This document shows positions 1 to 5,970 of a DNA stretch of 10,769 bases, in pieces; the stretch's first letter is position 1, and every line of letters starts with the position of its first letter. Location: assembly GCA_904393855.1 (NCBI GenBank), contig CAJFNE010000049.1, forward strand, positions 1 through 10,769. The letters run 5' to 3'. The position numbers and the translations under genes were made by a program. The notes below the pieces were generated by a model. The model worked only from the letters and a program-made list of their open reading frames with translations, made no database searches and was not told the DNA's origin. Origin of the DNA: an uncultured Oscillibacter sp. (GTDB taxonomy: Bacteria; Bacillota; Clostridia; Oscillospirales; Oscillospiraceae).

Positions 1-444
1 GAGATTCTCAGTCTCTTTACCGAATATACGGACATGCTCCTGACGGAGGCCCCCGCTTTCCGGGTCTATCTGGATCTCCAGAACTATGGGAAGGAATTGC
101 GCCATCCGGAGCGCAAGTACGGCCCGCCGGAGGGTCGGCTGTACCTGGCCCGCTGCGGCGGGGCTCCCGCCGGCTGCATCGCCCTGCGGAAGCTGGACGA
201 GACATCCTGCGAGATGAAGCGGCTGTATGTCCGGCCAACATTCCGGGGACACCGGATCGGCTCCCTGCTGATCCGGCAGGTAATCAACGACGCCCGGGAG
301 ATCGGCTACCGCTCCATGCTGCTGGACACCCTGCCTTTCCTGGAGAGCGCCATCCGCCTGTACCGGCAGTTCGGCTTCTACGACATTCCCTGCTACAACG
401 ACAGCCCCATGGAGCAGACGCTGTTCCTGCGGCTGGACCTGTGA
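1..444 (+). CDS. GNAT family N-acetyltransferase, 5' end outside window
   Basis: C-terminal part of a GCN5-related acetyltransferase, which would move an acetyl group from acetyl-CoA to an unidentified amine in the cytoplasm. The frame is open from base 1 (EILSLFTEYTD before the first Met at 34). That Met has no Shine-Dalgarno sequence, so the true start lies upstream of the window. The visible part shows the family's order: a strand around GCIALRKL, the acetyl-CoA motif A (RLYVRPTFRGHRIGSLL, with R-G-H-R-I-G as the pyrophosphate loop), a helix, the strand SMLLDTL, and the C-terminal LYRQFGFY. The combination EMKRLYVRP...LDTLP...AI.LY...GF is common in stand-alone bacterial GNATs. The gene ends 39 bases before guaB with no terminator between them, so the two may be co-transcribed. 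The substrate cannot be told from the sequence. Confidence 0.9.
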   Translation, partial: EILSLFTEYTDMLLTEAPAFRVYLDLQNYGKELRHPERKYGPPEGRLYLARCGGAPAGCIALRKLDETSCEMKRLYVRPTFRGHRIGSLLIRQVINDAREIGYRSMLLDTLPFLESAIRLYRQFGFYDIPCYNDSPMEQTLFLRLDL

Positions 445-483
445 TCACTCCCGTACAAAAATTCTATGAAACGAGGTGGCCTT

Positions 484-1989
484 ATGGCATATTTTTTCTC
501 GGAACCCTCCCGGACTTTCAGTGAGTACCTGCTGGTGCCGGGCTACTCCTCCTCGGAGTGCATTCCCGCCAACGTGTCCCTGCAGACCCCCGTGGTGAAA
601 TACAAGCGGGGGGAGGAACCCTCCCTGACCATGAACGTCCCCATGGTCTCCGCGGTCATGCAGGCGGTCTCCGGGGAGCAGATGGGCATCGGCCTTGCCA
701 AGGAGGGCGGCATCGCTTTCATCTATGTCTCACAGCCCATCGAGGAGCAGGCGGAGATGGTGCGCCGGGTGAAGAATTACAAGGCCGGCTTCGTCACCAG
801 CGACTCCAATCTGCGCCTGGGGGACACTCTGGCGGACGTGCTGGCGCTGAAAGCGCGCACCGGCCACTCCACCATGGCCGTCACCGACGACGGCACCGGC
901 ACCGGCAAGCTGCTGGGCCTGGTCACCAGCCGGGACTACCGGGTGAGCCGGATGGACCCCTCCGCCAAGGTGGAGACTTTCATGACCCCGGCGGAGAAAA
1001 TCGTCTCCGCCCCGGAGGGCACCAGCCTGAAAGCCGCCAACGATATCATCTGGGACCACAAGCTCAACGCCCTGCCCATCCTGACGGCGGACGGACACCT
1101 GGTGAGCTTCGTGTTCCGCAAGGACTACGACGCCCACAAGGGCAACCCCCTGGAGCTGCTGGACAGCCAGAAGCGCTACGTGGTGGGCGCCGGCATCAAC
1201 ACCCGGGACTATGAGGACCGGGTCCCCGCCCTGGTGGAGGCCGGCGTGGACGTGCTGGTCATCGACTCCTCTGAGGGCTACTCCGAGTGGCAGAAGCGGA
1301 CGTTGGACTGGATCCGCTCCCGGTACGGCGACAGCGTGAAGGTGGGCGCCGGCAACGTGGTGGACGGCGAGGGCTTCCGCTTCCTGGCGGACTGCGGCGC
1401 CGACTTCGTGAAGGTCGGCATCGGCGGCGGCTCCATCTGCATCACCCGGGAGACCAAGGGCATCGGCCGCGGCCAGGCCACCGCCGTCATCGACGTGGCC
1501 CAGGAGCGGGACAAATACTTCGAGGAGACCGGCGTATATGTCCCCATCTGCGCCGACGGCGGCATCGTCCAGGACTACCACATCACCCTGGCCCTGGCCA
1601 TGGGCGCGGACTTCTGCATGCTGGGCCGCTACTTCTCCCGGTTTGACGAGTCCCCCACCAGCAAGGTCCTGATCAACGGCAATTACATGAAAGAGTACTG
1701 GGGCGAGGGCAGCTCCCGGGCCCGGAACTGGCAGCGGTACGACCTGGGCGGCGCATCCAAGCTCTCCTTTGAGGAGGGCGTGGACTCCTATGTGCCCTAC
1801 GCCGGCTCCCTTTCCGACGGCATGGCCACCACCCTGGCCAAGGTCCGCTCCACCATGTGCAACTGCGGCGCTCTGACGATCCCGGAGCTGCGCCAGAAGG
1901 CCAAGCTGACCCTGGTGTCCTCCGTCTCCATCGTCGAGGGCGGCGCCCATGATGTCTTGTTAAAGGACGCGGTTTCCGGCAACAAGTAA
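484..1989 (+). CDS. guaB: IMP dehydrogenase (Tritrichomonas-like type)
   Basis: Inosine-5'-monophosphate dehydrogenase oxidises IMP to XMP with NAD+, the committed step of GMP synthesis, in the cytoplasm. The 501-residue protein is a (beta/alpha)8 barrel with a CBS-domain pair inserted at about residues 105-220. The catalytic loop GIGGGSICIT places the nucleophile at Cys319. The mobile flap carries the Arg418-Tyr419 pair in QRYDLGG. NAD/IMP-site motifs include VGAGN and DGGI. I chose ATG 484 over the in-frame ATG at 466 because the GAGG at 473-476 sits 7 bases before 484, the N-terminus then matches the family (MAYFFSEPSRTF), and 466 has no site. From memory of the T. foetus enzyme, the landmarks Lys310, Cys319, Arg418, Tyr419 and Glu431 fall at identical numbers here. 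The gene is followed by a strong terminator. No purine riboswitch or promoter is visible in the 39-base gap before it. Confidence 0.97.
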   Translation: MAYFFSEPSRTFSEYLLVPGYSSSECIPANVSLQTPVVKYKRGEEPSLTMNVPMVSAVMQAVSGEQMGIGLAKEGGIAFIYVSQPIEEQAEMVRRVKNYKAGFVTSDSNLRLGDTLADVLALKARTGHSTMAVTDDGTGTGKLLGLVTSRDYRVSRMDPSAKVETFMTPAEKIVSAPEGTSLKAANDIIWDHKLNALPILTADGHLVSFVFRKDYDAHKGNPLELLDSQKRYVVGAGINTRDYEDRVPALVEAGVDVLVIDSSEGYSEWQKRTLDWIRSRYGDSVKVGAGNVVDGEGFRFLADCGADFVKVGIGGGSICITRETKGIGRGQATAVIDVAQERDKYFEETGVYVPICADGGIVQDYHITLALAMGADFCMLGRYFSRFDESPTSKVLINGNYMKEYWGEGSSRARNWQRYDLGGASKLSFEEGVDSYVPYAGSLSDGMATTLAKVRSTMCNCGALTIPELRQKAKLTLVSSVSIVEGGAHDVLLKDAVSGNK

Positions 1990-2027
1990 CCACCGGACCC
2001 GCCGCCCTCGCCGCGCGACAGCGCATA

Positions 2028-2053
2028 CAAGCAATTTGCAAAGCAAATTCTTG
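2028..2053. repeat. AT-rich inverted repeat after guaB
   Basis: AATTTGC at 2033-2039 and GCAAATT at 2043-2049 form a perfect 7-base inverted repeat around an AAA loop. CAAG and CTTG on the outside extend the stem across a one-base bulge. It lies directly before the guaB terminator hairpin and differs sharply in composition from it. It may be a 3' stabilising stem, a protein site or a member of a dispersed short palindrome family; nothing here decides. Confidence 0.6.
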
Positions 2054-2085
2054 GGCCGGACAGGCTTTGCCTGCCCGGCCTTTTT
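2054..2085 (+). terminator. Intrinsic terminator of guaB
   Basis: A 12-base GC-rich stem (GGCCGGACAGGC with GCCTGCCCGGCC, one A-C mismatch) closes a TTT loop and is followed at once by five Ts at 2081-2085. It is a textbook rho-independent terminator, 64 bases after the guaB stop. Confidence 0.9.
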
Positions 2086-2128
2086 CCGTTAGGCGGTTAG
2101 ACCTGCCACCCTTTCCAGCATTTGAGGG

Positions 2129-2157
2129 TTGCCTCTCCTGGCGTTTTTCTGTACTAT
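2129..2157 (+). promoter_or_regulatory. Candidate sigma-A promoter of the SleB-type gene
   Basis: TTGCCT at 2129-2134, a 17-base spacer, then TACTAT at 2152-2157, starting transcription near 2164, about 30 bases before the chosen start codon. It resembles a vegetative promoter. I did not see a convincing forespore sigma-G pattern, although sleB genes in Bacillus are forespore-controlled. Prediction by eye only. Confidence 0.5.
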
Positions 2158-2194
2158 AGGTCACAGAAATCACCACAGAAAGGAACCTTTCCCC

Positions 2195-2977
2195 ATGAAA
2201 CGAACACTTTTCTGCGGACTGTTGGCTGCGGCTGTCCTGGCTGTCCCCTCGCAGGCGGTCCGCAACGTACCCGTCCATGTAAACGGTTCGGCCATCACCG
2301 GCTCCTCCTATCTGGAGAGCGGCGTTACATATGTCCCGCTGCGGTACCTGCTGGACGCCCTGGGCGGCTGGACCATCAGCTGGGACAGCCGCCAGAAAGC
2401 GGCGGTGGCTGTCTCCAGTTCCACAAAGCTGACCGCGACACCCTCCACTGATACCATTCAGATCGACGGCAAAACCCTGCGGGGCTCCGTGACCGTGGAG
2501 AATGGCCGGACCTATGTGCCCCTGCGCATGGTGACGGAGGCCCTGGGACATGAGGTGGAGTGGGACCCCTATCTGGGCGGCGCGTCTGTCACCACCTCCA
2601 ACGCGGCCTATGACGCGGAGGATCTGTATTGGCTCTCCCGCATTATCAATGCGGAGAGCGGCGGTGAATCCATGAAAGGGCAGATCGCCGTTGGCAACGT
2701 GGTTTTAAACCGTGTCAAGAGCAAGGAGTTTCCCAATACCATTCCCGGCGTGATCTTCGACCGCAAGCACGCGGTGCAGTTTGAGCCGGTGGAGAACGGG
2801 ACCATCTACCGGACCCCCAGCTCCAAGTCCGTGGAGGCCGCCATGCGGGTCCTGGACGGGGAGAACACCGTGGGGGATGCCCTGTATTTCTACGCCCCCG
2901 CCCTGTCTGAGGGCGTTTGGATCAACGCCAACCGGGTCTATCATATGACCATCGGGTGCCATCGCTTCTATCTGTAA
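2195..2977 (+). CDS. Secreted stalk-domain protein with SleB-type cell wall hydrolase domain
   Basis: A 260-residue exported hydrolase expected to act on cortex or wall peptidoglycan outside the membrane. Residues 1-21 form a signal peptide: MKR, a hydrophobic core, and a likely cut after SQA. Residues about 25-130 hold two copies of the copper-amine-oxidase N-terminal-like 'stalk' repeat (YVPLRYLLDALGG at 46-58 and YVPLRMVTEALGHEVEWD at 107-124), a probable wall-anchoring or spacing module common in clostridia. Residues about 140-260 are a SleB/CwlJ hydrolase domain (LSRIINAESGGES, GQIAVGNVVLNRV, DALYFYAP); the expected catalytic acid is Glu154 in NAESGG. The start at 2195 is preferred over 2129 because AAAGGAA at 2179-2185 precedes it and the signal peptide begins there. 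It has its own promoter and terminator. The family suggests a role in spore germination; a vegetative wall-remodelling role is also possible. Confidence 0.9.
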   Translation: MKRTLFCGLLAAAVLAVPSQAVRNVPVHVNGSAITGSSYLESGVTYVPLRYLLDALGGWTISWDSRQKAAVAVSSSTKLTATPSTDTIQIDGKTLRGSVTVENGRTYVPLRMVTEALGHEVEWDPYLGGASVTTSNAAYDAEDLYWLSRIINAESGGESMKGQIAVGNVVLNRVKSKEFPNTIPGVIFDRKHAVQFEPVENGTIYRTPSSKSVEAAMRVLDGENTVGDALYFYAPALSEGVWINANRVYHMTIGCHRFYL

Positions 2978-2988
2978 CTCCCCGCCGT

Positions 2989-3019
2989 ACGCCGCCGGAA
3001 AGATGCTTTCCGGCGGCGT
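2989..3019 (+). terminator. Terminator of the SleB-type gene
   Basis: Perfect 14-base stem (2989-3002 with 3006-3019) around an ATG loop, 11 bases after the stop codon. The T run comes late, at 3029-3034, after a short non-T stretch that forms the -35 element of the next promoter, so termination may be less efficient than the stem suggests. Confidence 0.75.
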
Positions 3020-3023
3020 CCTG

Positions 3024-3052
3024 TTGACTTTTTTGCGCAAACCGGCTACAAT
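3024..3052 (+). promoter_or_regulatory. Sigma-A promoter of the TIGR04255-type gene
   Basis: TTGACT at 3024-3029, a 17-base spacer, and TACAAT at 3047-3052 give a near-consensus promoter starting near 3059, so the leader is about 27 bases. It begins 5 bases after the preceding terminator stem. Confidence 0.75.
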
Positions 3053-3085
3053 GATGGCATCTGATTTGCAAAGGAGCATGACCCC

Positions 3086-3853
3086 ATGCTATTGTCTGAT
3101 CGTCCCAGAGTTCTCTATCAGCGCGCACCGGCCCATGAGGTCATCTGTCAGCTGCGCTTTCCCACCATTCTCTCCATCAACAATGTGGAGCCGGCGGATT
3201 TTCAAGATACCATCCGGGAGACTTTTCCCCAGTACGCCCGGCGGCAGGAGGTTCCCCCCGCCGTCCCCGGCACCCAGGCGCAGCCGGTGGCCAATTATCA
3301 CTTCCTCTCGGAGGATGGGCGGTGGAAGCTGAATCTCACCAAGGATTTTATCGCCCTCTCCACCCTGCGCTATCCCGGCTGGGAGGAGTTTGCCCACCAC
3401 CTGGACAAGCCCCTGGCAGCTTTCATCCAGCTGTACAAGCCCGCCTACTTCCAACGGGTGGGGCTGCGGTATGTCAACGTGTTCTCCAGGACCCGGCTGG
3501 GGCTAGAGGGCACTCCCTGGCGGGAGCTCTTCGCCCCCGTCTATACCGGCCCCCTGCAGGAGGAACCGGAGGACCGGCTGCAGGGCTGGGGCTGCGATAT
3601 GACCTTACAGCTGGACTCCAGCTGCCGGGCCAAGGTCCATGCGGGGCTGGGGCGGCTGCAGGTTAAGAACGCCCCCCAGCAAGACCAGGAGGCAAAGTTT
3701 ATTCTGGATCTGGACCTCTCCATGGGCGGCAATCTCCCGTGCACCATGGCCGCCGGGGCGCTGGAAACTCTTCATATTCATGGCGGCCATCTTTTTGAGG
3801 GCGCCATAACAGACCGGCTGCGGGAGGCTCTGGAGCCCACGGCCCCGCAGTGA
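3086..3853 (+). CDS. TIGR04255 family protein of unknown function
   Basis: A 255-residue, probably cytoplasmic protein with no signal peptide or membrane segment. It shows the features I associate with the sporadically distributed TIGR04255 family: an N-terminal YQRAPAHEVICQLRFP (11-26), where a Tyr and a Pro precede E-V-I and an L-R-F strand; a central RVGLRYVNVF (124-133); an acidic strand LDLDLSMGG (207-215); and a C-terminal LETLHIHGGHLFEGAITDRL, in which LH and a Phe precede the I-T helix. No catalytic motif is recognisable. AAGGAG at 3071-3076 lies 9 bases before ATG 3086; the out-of-frame ATG at 3078 is too close to it. The gene has its own near-consensus promoter and a strong terminator, so it is a single-gene unit. 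The patchy distribution known for the family suggests an accessory role, but I cannot assign a biochemical function. Confidence 0.8.
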   Translation: MLLSDRPRVLYQRAPAHEVICQLRFPTILSINNVEPADFQDTIRETFPQYARRQEVPPAVPGTQAQPVANYHFLSEDGRWKLNLTKDFIALSTLRYPGWEEFAHHLDKPLAAFIQLYKPAYFQRVGLRYVNVFSRTRLGLEGTPWRELFAPVYTGPLQEEPEDRLQGWGCDMTLQLDSSCRAKVHAGLGRLQVKNAPQQDQEAKFILDLDLSMGGNLPCTMAAGALETLHIHGGHLFEGAITDRLREALEPTAPQ

Positions 3854-3873
3854 ATCTGACCTCTTCTGAAAAC

Positions 3874-3920
3874 AAAAACCGGCACTTTTGTCCGTATTCC
3901 GGGAAAAGTGCCGGTTTTTT
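3874..3920 (+). terminator. Terminator after the TIGR04255-type gene
   Basis: A 16-base perfect stem (AAAAACCGGCACTTTT at 3874-3889 with its complement at 3904-3919), a 14-base loop and a run of six Ts from 3915, about 20 bases after the stop codon. The A-rich 5' arm would let it work on either strand. Confidence 0.9.
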
Positions 3921-3977
3921 GTAAGGATTGCAGAAAATCAATTGTTTTGTGCCTTTATAATTTAGGAAATTTCAATC

Positions 3978-4005
3978 TTGTGCCGTTCTCCGATTTTCTT
4001 ATAAT
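3978..4005 (+). promoter_or_regulatory. Candidate distal gdhA promoter P1
   Basis: TTGTGC at 3978-3983, 16 bases, then TATAAT at 4000-4005; start near 4012, giving a leader of about 208 bases. A second copy of the same 10-base context TTATAATTTA occurs at 3955-3964, but it lacks a -35 element at usual spacing. The 366-base gap between 3854 and 4219 otherwise holds the preceding terminator, a leader inverted repeat and a proximal promoter; the frame open at 4017-4226 looks non-coding. Confidence 0.5.
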
Positions 4006-4075
4006 TTAACGTATAAGTGAACAGGCGTACCCCTGGCCTATCGGAAGCAGCGCCGGCGGGACAACGAAAAATATC

Positions 4076-4116
4076 GGGATTTTACCTACATGTTCCGAGA
4101 AATTTGCGGAAATCCC
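4076..4116 (+). repeat. Inverted repeat in the gdhA leader
   Basis: GGGATTT at 4076-4082 is complementary to AAATCCC at 4110-4116. Inside it, TTCCG (4093-4097) pairs with CGGAA (4107-4111), so the outer and inner stems can stack on the 3' side. In RNA from P1 this would be a leader hairpin. As DNA it sits 8 bases before the -35 of P2 and could be a regulator site. Confidence 0.45.
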
Positions 4117-4124
4117 CTCTGCCG

Positions 4125-4152
4125 TTGACTTTCCCCCGTCCTTCGTTATACA
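4125..4152 (+). promoter_or_regulatory. gdhA: Candidate proximal gdhA promoter P2
   Basis: TTGACT at 4125-4130, 16 bases, then TATACA at 4147-4152; start near 4160, leaving a leader of about 60 bases. The -35 is better than that of P1 and the -10 weaker. Confidence 0.5.
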
Positions 4153-4219
4153 CTGCGCGCAGAAAGACCGACACTTTGGGGAAAACCATCACAAAAACCA
4201 TGAGGAAGGGACAGATACT

Positions 4220-5569
4220 ATGTTGAAGAGCGCATATCTACAGCGGGTCTATACCCAGGTGGTTACTCGTGACCCAGACCAGAAGGAGTTTCATCAGGCG
4301 GTCCTGGAGGTACTGGAGAGCCTGGACCTGATTGTTGAACAGCATCCCGAGTACGAGCGGAATGGCATTATCGAGCGGTTCGTGGAGCCGGAGCGGATCA
4401 TCGCTTTCCGGGTGCCCTGGGTGGACGACAACGGCCAGGTGCACGTGAACCGGGGATACCGGGTGCAGTTCAACTCCGCCATCGGCCCCTATAAGGGCGG
4501 TCTCCGCTTCCATCCCACGGTGAACCTGTCCATTCTGAAATTCCTGGGCTTTGAGCAGATCCTGAAGAACAGCCTCACTGGCCTGCCGATGGGCGGCGCC
4601 AAGGGCGGCTCTGACTTCGACCCCAAGGGCAAGAGCGACGCGGAGGTCATGCGCTTCTGCCAGAGCTTCATGACGGAGCTGAACCGCCACATCGGACAGT
4701 TCGTGGACGTGCCCGCCGGCGATATCGGCGTGGGCGGCCGGGAAATCGGTTACCTGTTCGGCCAGTACCGCCGCATCCGCAACAGCTACGACGCCGGTGT
4801 GCTCACCGGCAAGGGGCTGGAGTTCGGCGGCTCCCTGGTCCGCACGGAGGCCACCGGCTACGGCCTGTGCTACCTGACGGAAGAGATGCTCAAGTGCATG
4901 AAGCAGGACAGCTTCGCCGGCAAGACCGTGGTCATCTCCGGCTCCGGCAACGTGGCCATCTTCGCCACGGAGAAGGCCACCCAGCTGGGCGGCAAGGTGG
5001 TGGCCCTCAGCGACTCCAACGGTTATATCCATGACCCCAACGGCATCAATCTGGACGTGGTGAAGGATATCAAGCTGACCCGCCGCGGCCGGATCAAGGA
5101 GTACGTGAATGAGGTGCCCGGCAGCACCTATACCGAGGGCTTCCGGGGCATCTGGAGCATCCCCTGTGATGTCGCCCTGCCCTGCGCCACCCAGAATGAG
5201 ATTGACGAGGAGATCGCCAAGACCATCGTGAAGAACGGCGCCATCGCCGTGGCCGAGGGCGCCAACATGCCCTGCCAGCCGGAGGCAATCCAGGTGTTCC
5301 AGCAGGCCGGCCTGCTGTTCGCTCCCGCCAAGGCGGCCAACGCCGGCGGCGTGGCCACCAGCGGCCTGGAGATGAGCCAGAACAGCATGCGCTACTCCTG
5401 GACCTTTGACGAGGTGGACGCTCGCCTGAAGGATATCATGACCACCATCTTCCACAACGCCTACAATGCCTCTGTGGAGTATGGCGTCCCCGGCGATCTG
5501 GTAGTGGGCGCCAACATCGCCGGCTTCAAGAAGGTGGCCGACGCTATGCTGGCCCAGGGCCTGATCTGA
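4220..5569 (+). CDS. gdhA: Glutamate dehydrogenase, NADP-type family
   Basis: Catalyses the reversible reductive amination of 2-oxoglutarate with ammonium to L-glutamate in the cytoplasm, a main route of ammonium assimilation. At 449 residues it matches the small hexameric bacterial enzymes. Substrate and catalytic residues are all visible: Lys92 in YKGGLRF, Lys116, catalytic Lys128 in PMGGAKGG, and Asp168 in VPAGDIG. These correspond, three residues shifted, to Lys89/113/125 and Asp165 of the Clostridium symbiosum enzyme. The dinucleotide fold starts at SGSGNVA (240-246), and the second strand ends in ALSDSNG. That resembles the NADP-type E. coli enzyme (ASDSSG) rather than the NAD-type C. 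symbiosum one (LSGPDG), so NADPH is the likelier cofactor; this needs assay. The start is supported by GAGGAAGGG at 4202-4210. The gene is monocistronic, with two possible promoters and a strong terminator. Confidence 0.96.
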   Translation: MLKSAYLQRVYTQVVTRDPDQKEFHQAVLEVLESLDLIVEQHPEYERNGIIERFVEPERIIAFRVPWVDDNGQVHVNRGYRVQFNSAIGPYKGGLRFHPTVNLSILKFLGFEQILKNSLTGLPMGGAKGGSDFDPKGKSDAEVMRFCQSFMTELNRHIGQFVDVPAGDIGVGGREIGYLFGQYRRIRNSYDAGVLTGKGLEFGGSLVRTEATGYGLCYLTEEMLKCMKQDSFAGKTVVISGSGNVAIFATEKATQLGGKVVALSDSNGYIHDPNGINLDVVKDIKLTRRGRIKEYVNEVPGSTYTEGFRGIWSIPCDVALPCATQNEIDEEIAKTIVKNGAIAVAEGANMPCQPEAIQVFQQAGLLFAPAKAANAGGVATSGLEMSQNSMRYSWTFDEVDARLKDIMTTIFHNAYNASVEYGVPGDLVVGANIAGFKKVADAMLAQGLI

Positions 5570-5595
5570 GATTTTCCCCTGCAAAAATTGACCTG

Positions 5596-5633
5596 AAAAA
5601 GGGTCCCGGACATCCGTCCGGGACCCTTTTTTT
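5596..5633 (+). terminator. Terminator of gdhA
   Basis: A perfect 16-base stem (AAAAAGGGTCCCGGAC at 5596-5611 and its complement at 5616-5631) around an ATCC loop, with a run of seven Ts ending at 5633. It lies 26 bases after the stop codon. Confidence 0.95.
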
Positions 5634-5855
5634 CCTGTCGAACCCCTAGAAAATCACCAGCATAATTCATGAATTTTTCAAAATGAAATTGTGTAGATTC
5701 CCGATTTTTTCAAAAATTTTTCATTCTTTTTTTCTTCATAAAAAATTCACAAATTTGAGATTCTTTGAAATCGTTCCGTATTTTTCCCCGTCTCGAAAAC
5801 AAAAAAACCGGATCATTTCCTTGCCGTGCAAATATTTGATTGCCAAAATAAAAAC
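5634..5855. other. AT-rich intergenic region upstream of the permease promoter
   Basis: About 220 bases with no plausible gene, much richer in A+T than anything nearby and dominated by T and A runs between 5690 and 5810. It contains two perfect palindromes: AATTCATGAATT at 5664-5675, and CAAATATTTG at 5829-5838, which is 17 bases before the -35 element. The latter is flanked by two TTGCC copies (5821-5825 and 5840-5844). A curved UP-like region or regulator binding sites are plausible; neither can be proven from the sequence. Confidence 0.5.
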
Positions 5856-5884
5856 TTGACTAATTTTTACTGGTGTTTTATAAT
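5856..5884 (+). promoter_or_regulatory. Strong sigma-A promoter of the permease gene
   Basis: TTGACT at 5856-5861, exactly 17 bases, then consensus TATAAT at 5879-5884. With the A-rich stretch directly upstream it is among the best promoters in the window. Transcription would start near 5891, giving an 80-base leader. Confidence 0.8.
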
Positions 5885-5916
5885 TTTTTTCGTCATGATA
5901 GAGAGTTCTCAAAGTG

Positions 5917-5965
5917 AAAGGAGGGTATTGTCTTCTCTGTCATGCATGCATATGAGTAAGGAGGG
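5917..5965 (+). promoter_or_regulatory. Tandem Shine-Dalgarno sequences in the permease leader
   Basis: AAAGGAGGG at 5917-5925 and AAGGAGGG at 5958-5965 are both near-perfect. Only the second, 5 bases before ATG 5971, serves the permease. The first lies before a short frame readable from TTG 5928 (or from ATG 5946 or 5952) to a TAA at 5976-5978, which would overlap the permease start by 8 bases. The TTG is only two bases past the first site, so a leader peptide is uncertain; a ribosome standby site is the alternative. Confidence 0.5.
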
Positions 5966-5970
5966 TTCAC

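Noticed and set aside
730..1950. 406-codon open frame antisense to guaB
   Set aside because: Low-complexity Gly/Ala/His/Asp product, no ribosome binding site, and complete overlap with a certain gene.
4017..4226. 69-codon frame in the gdhA leader
   Set aside because: No ribosome binding site, begins at the predicted P1 transcription start, has a non-coding composition and overlaps the gdhA start.
4238..5584. 448-codon open frame antisense to gdhA
   Set aside because: Composition rich in Gly, Ala, His and Val without motifs; wholly explained by codon bias of gdhA.
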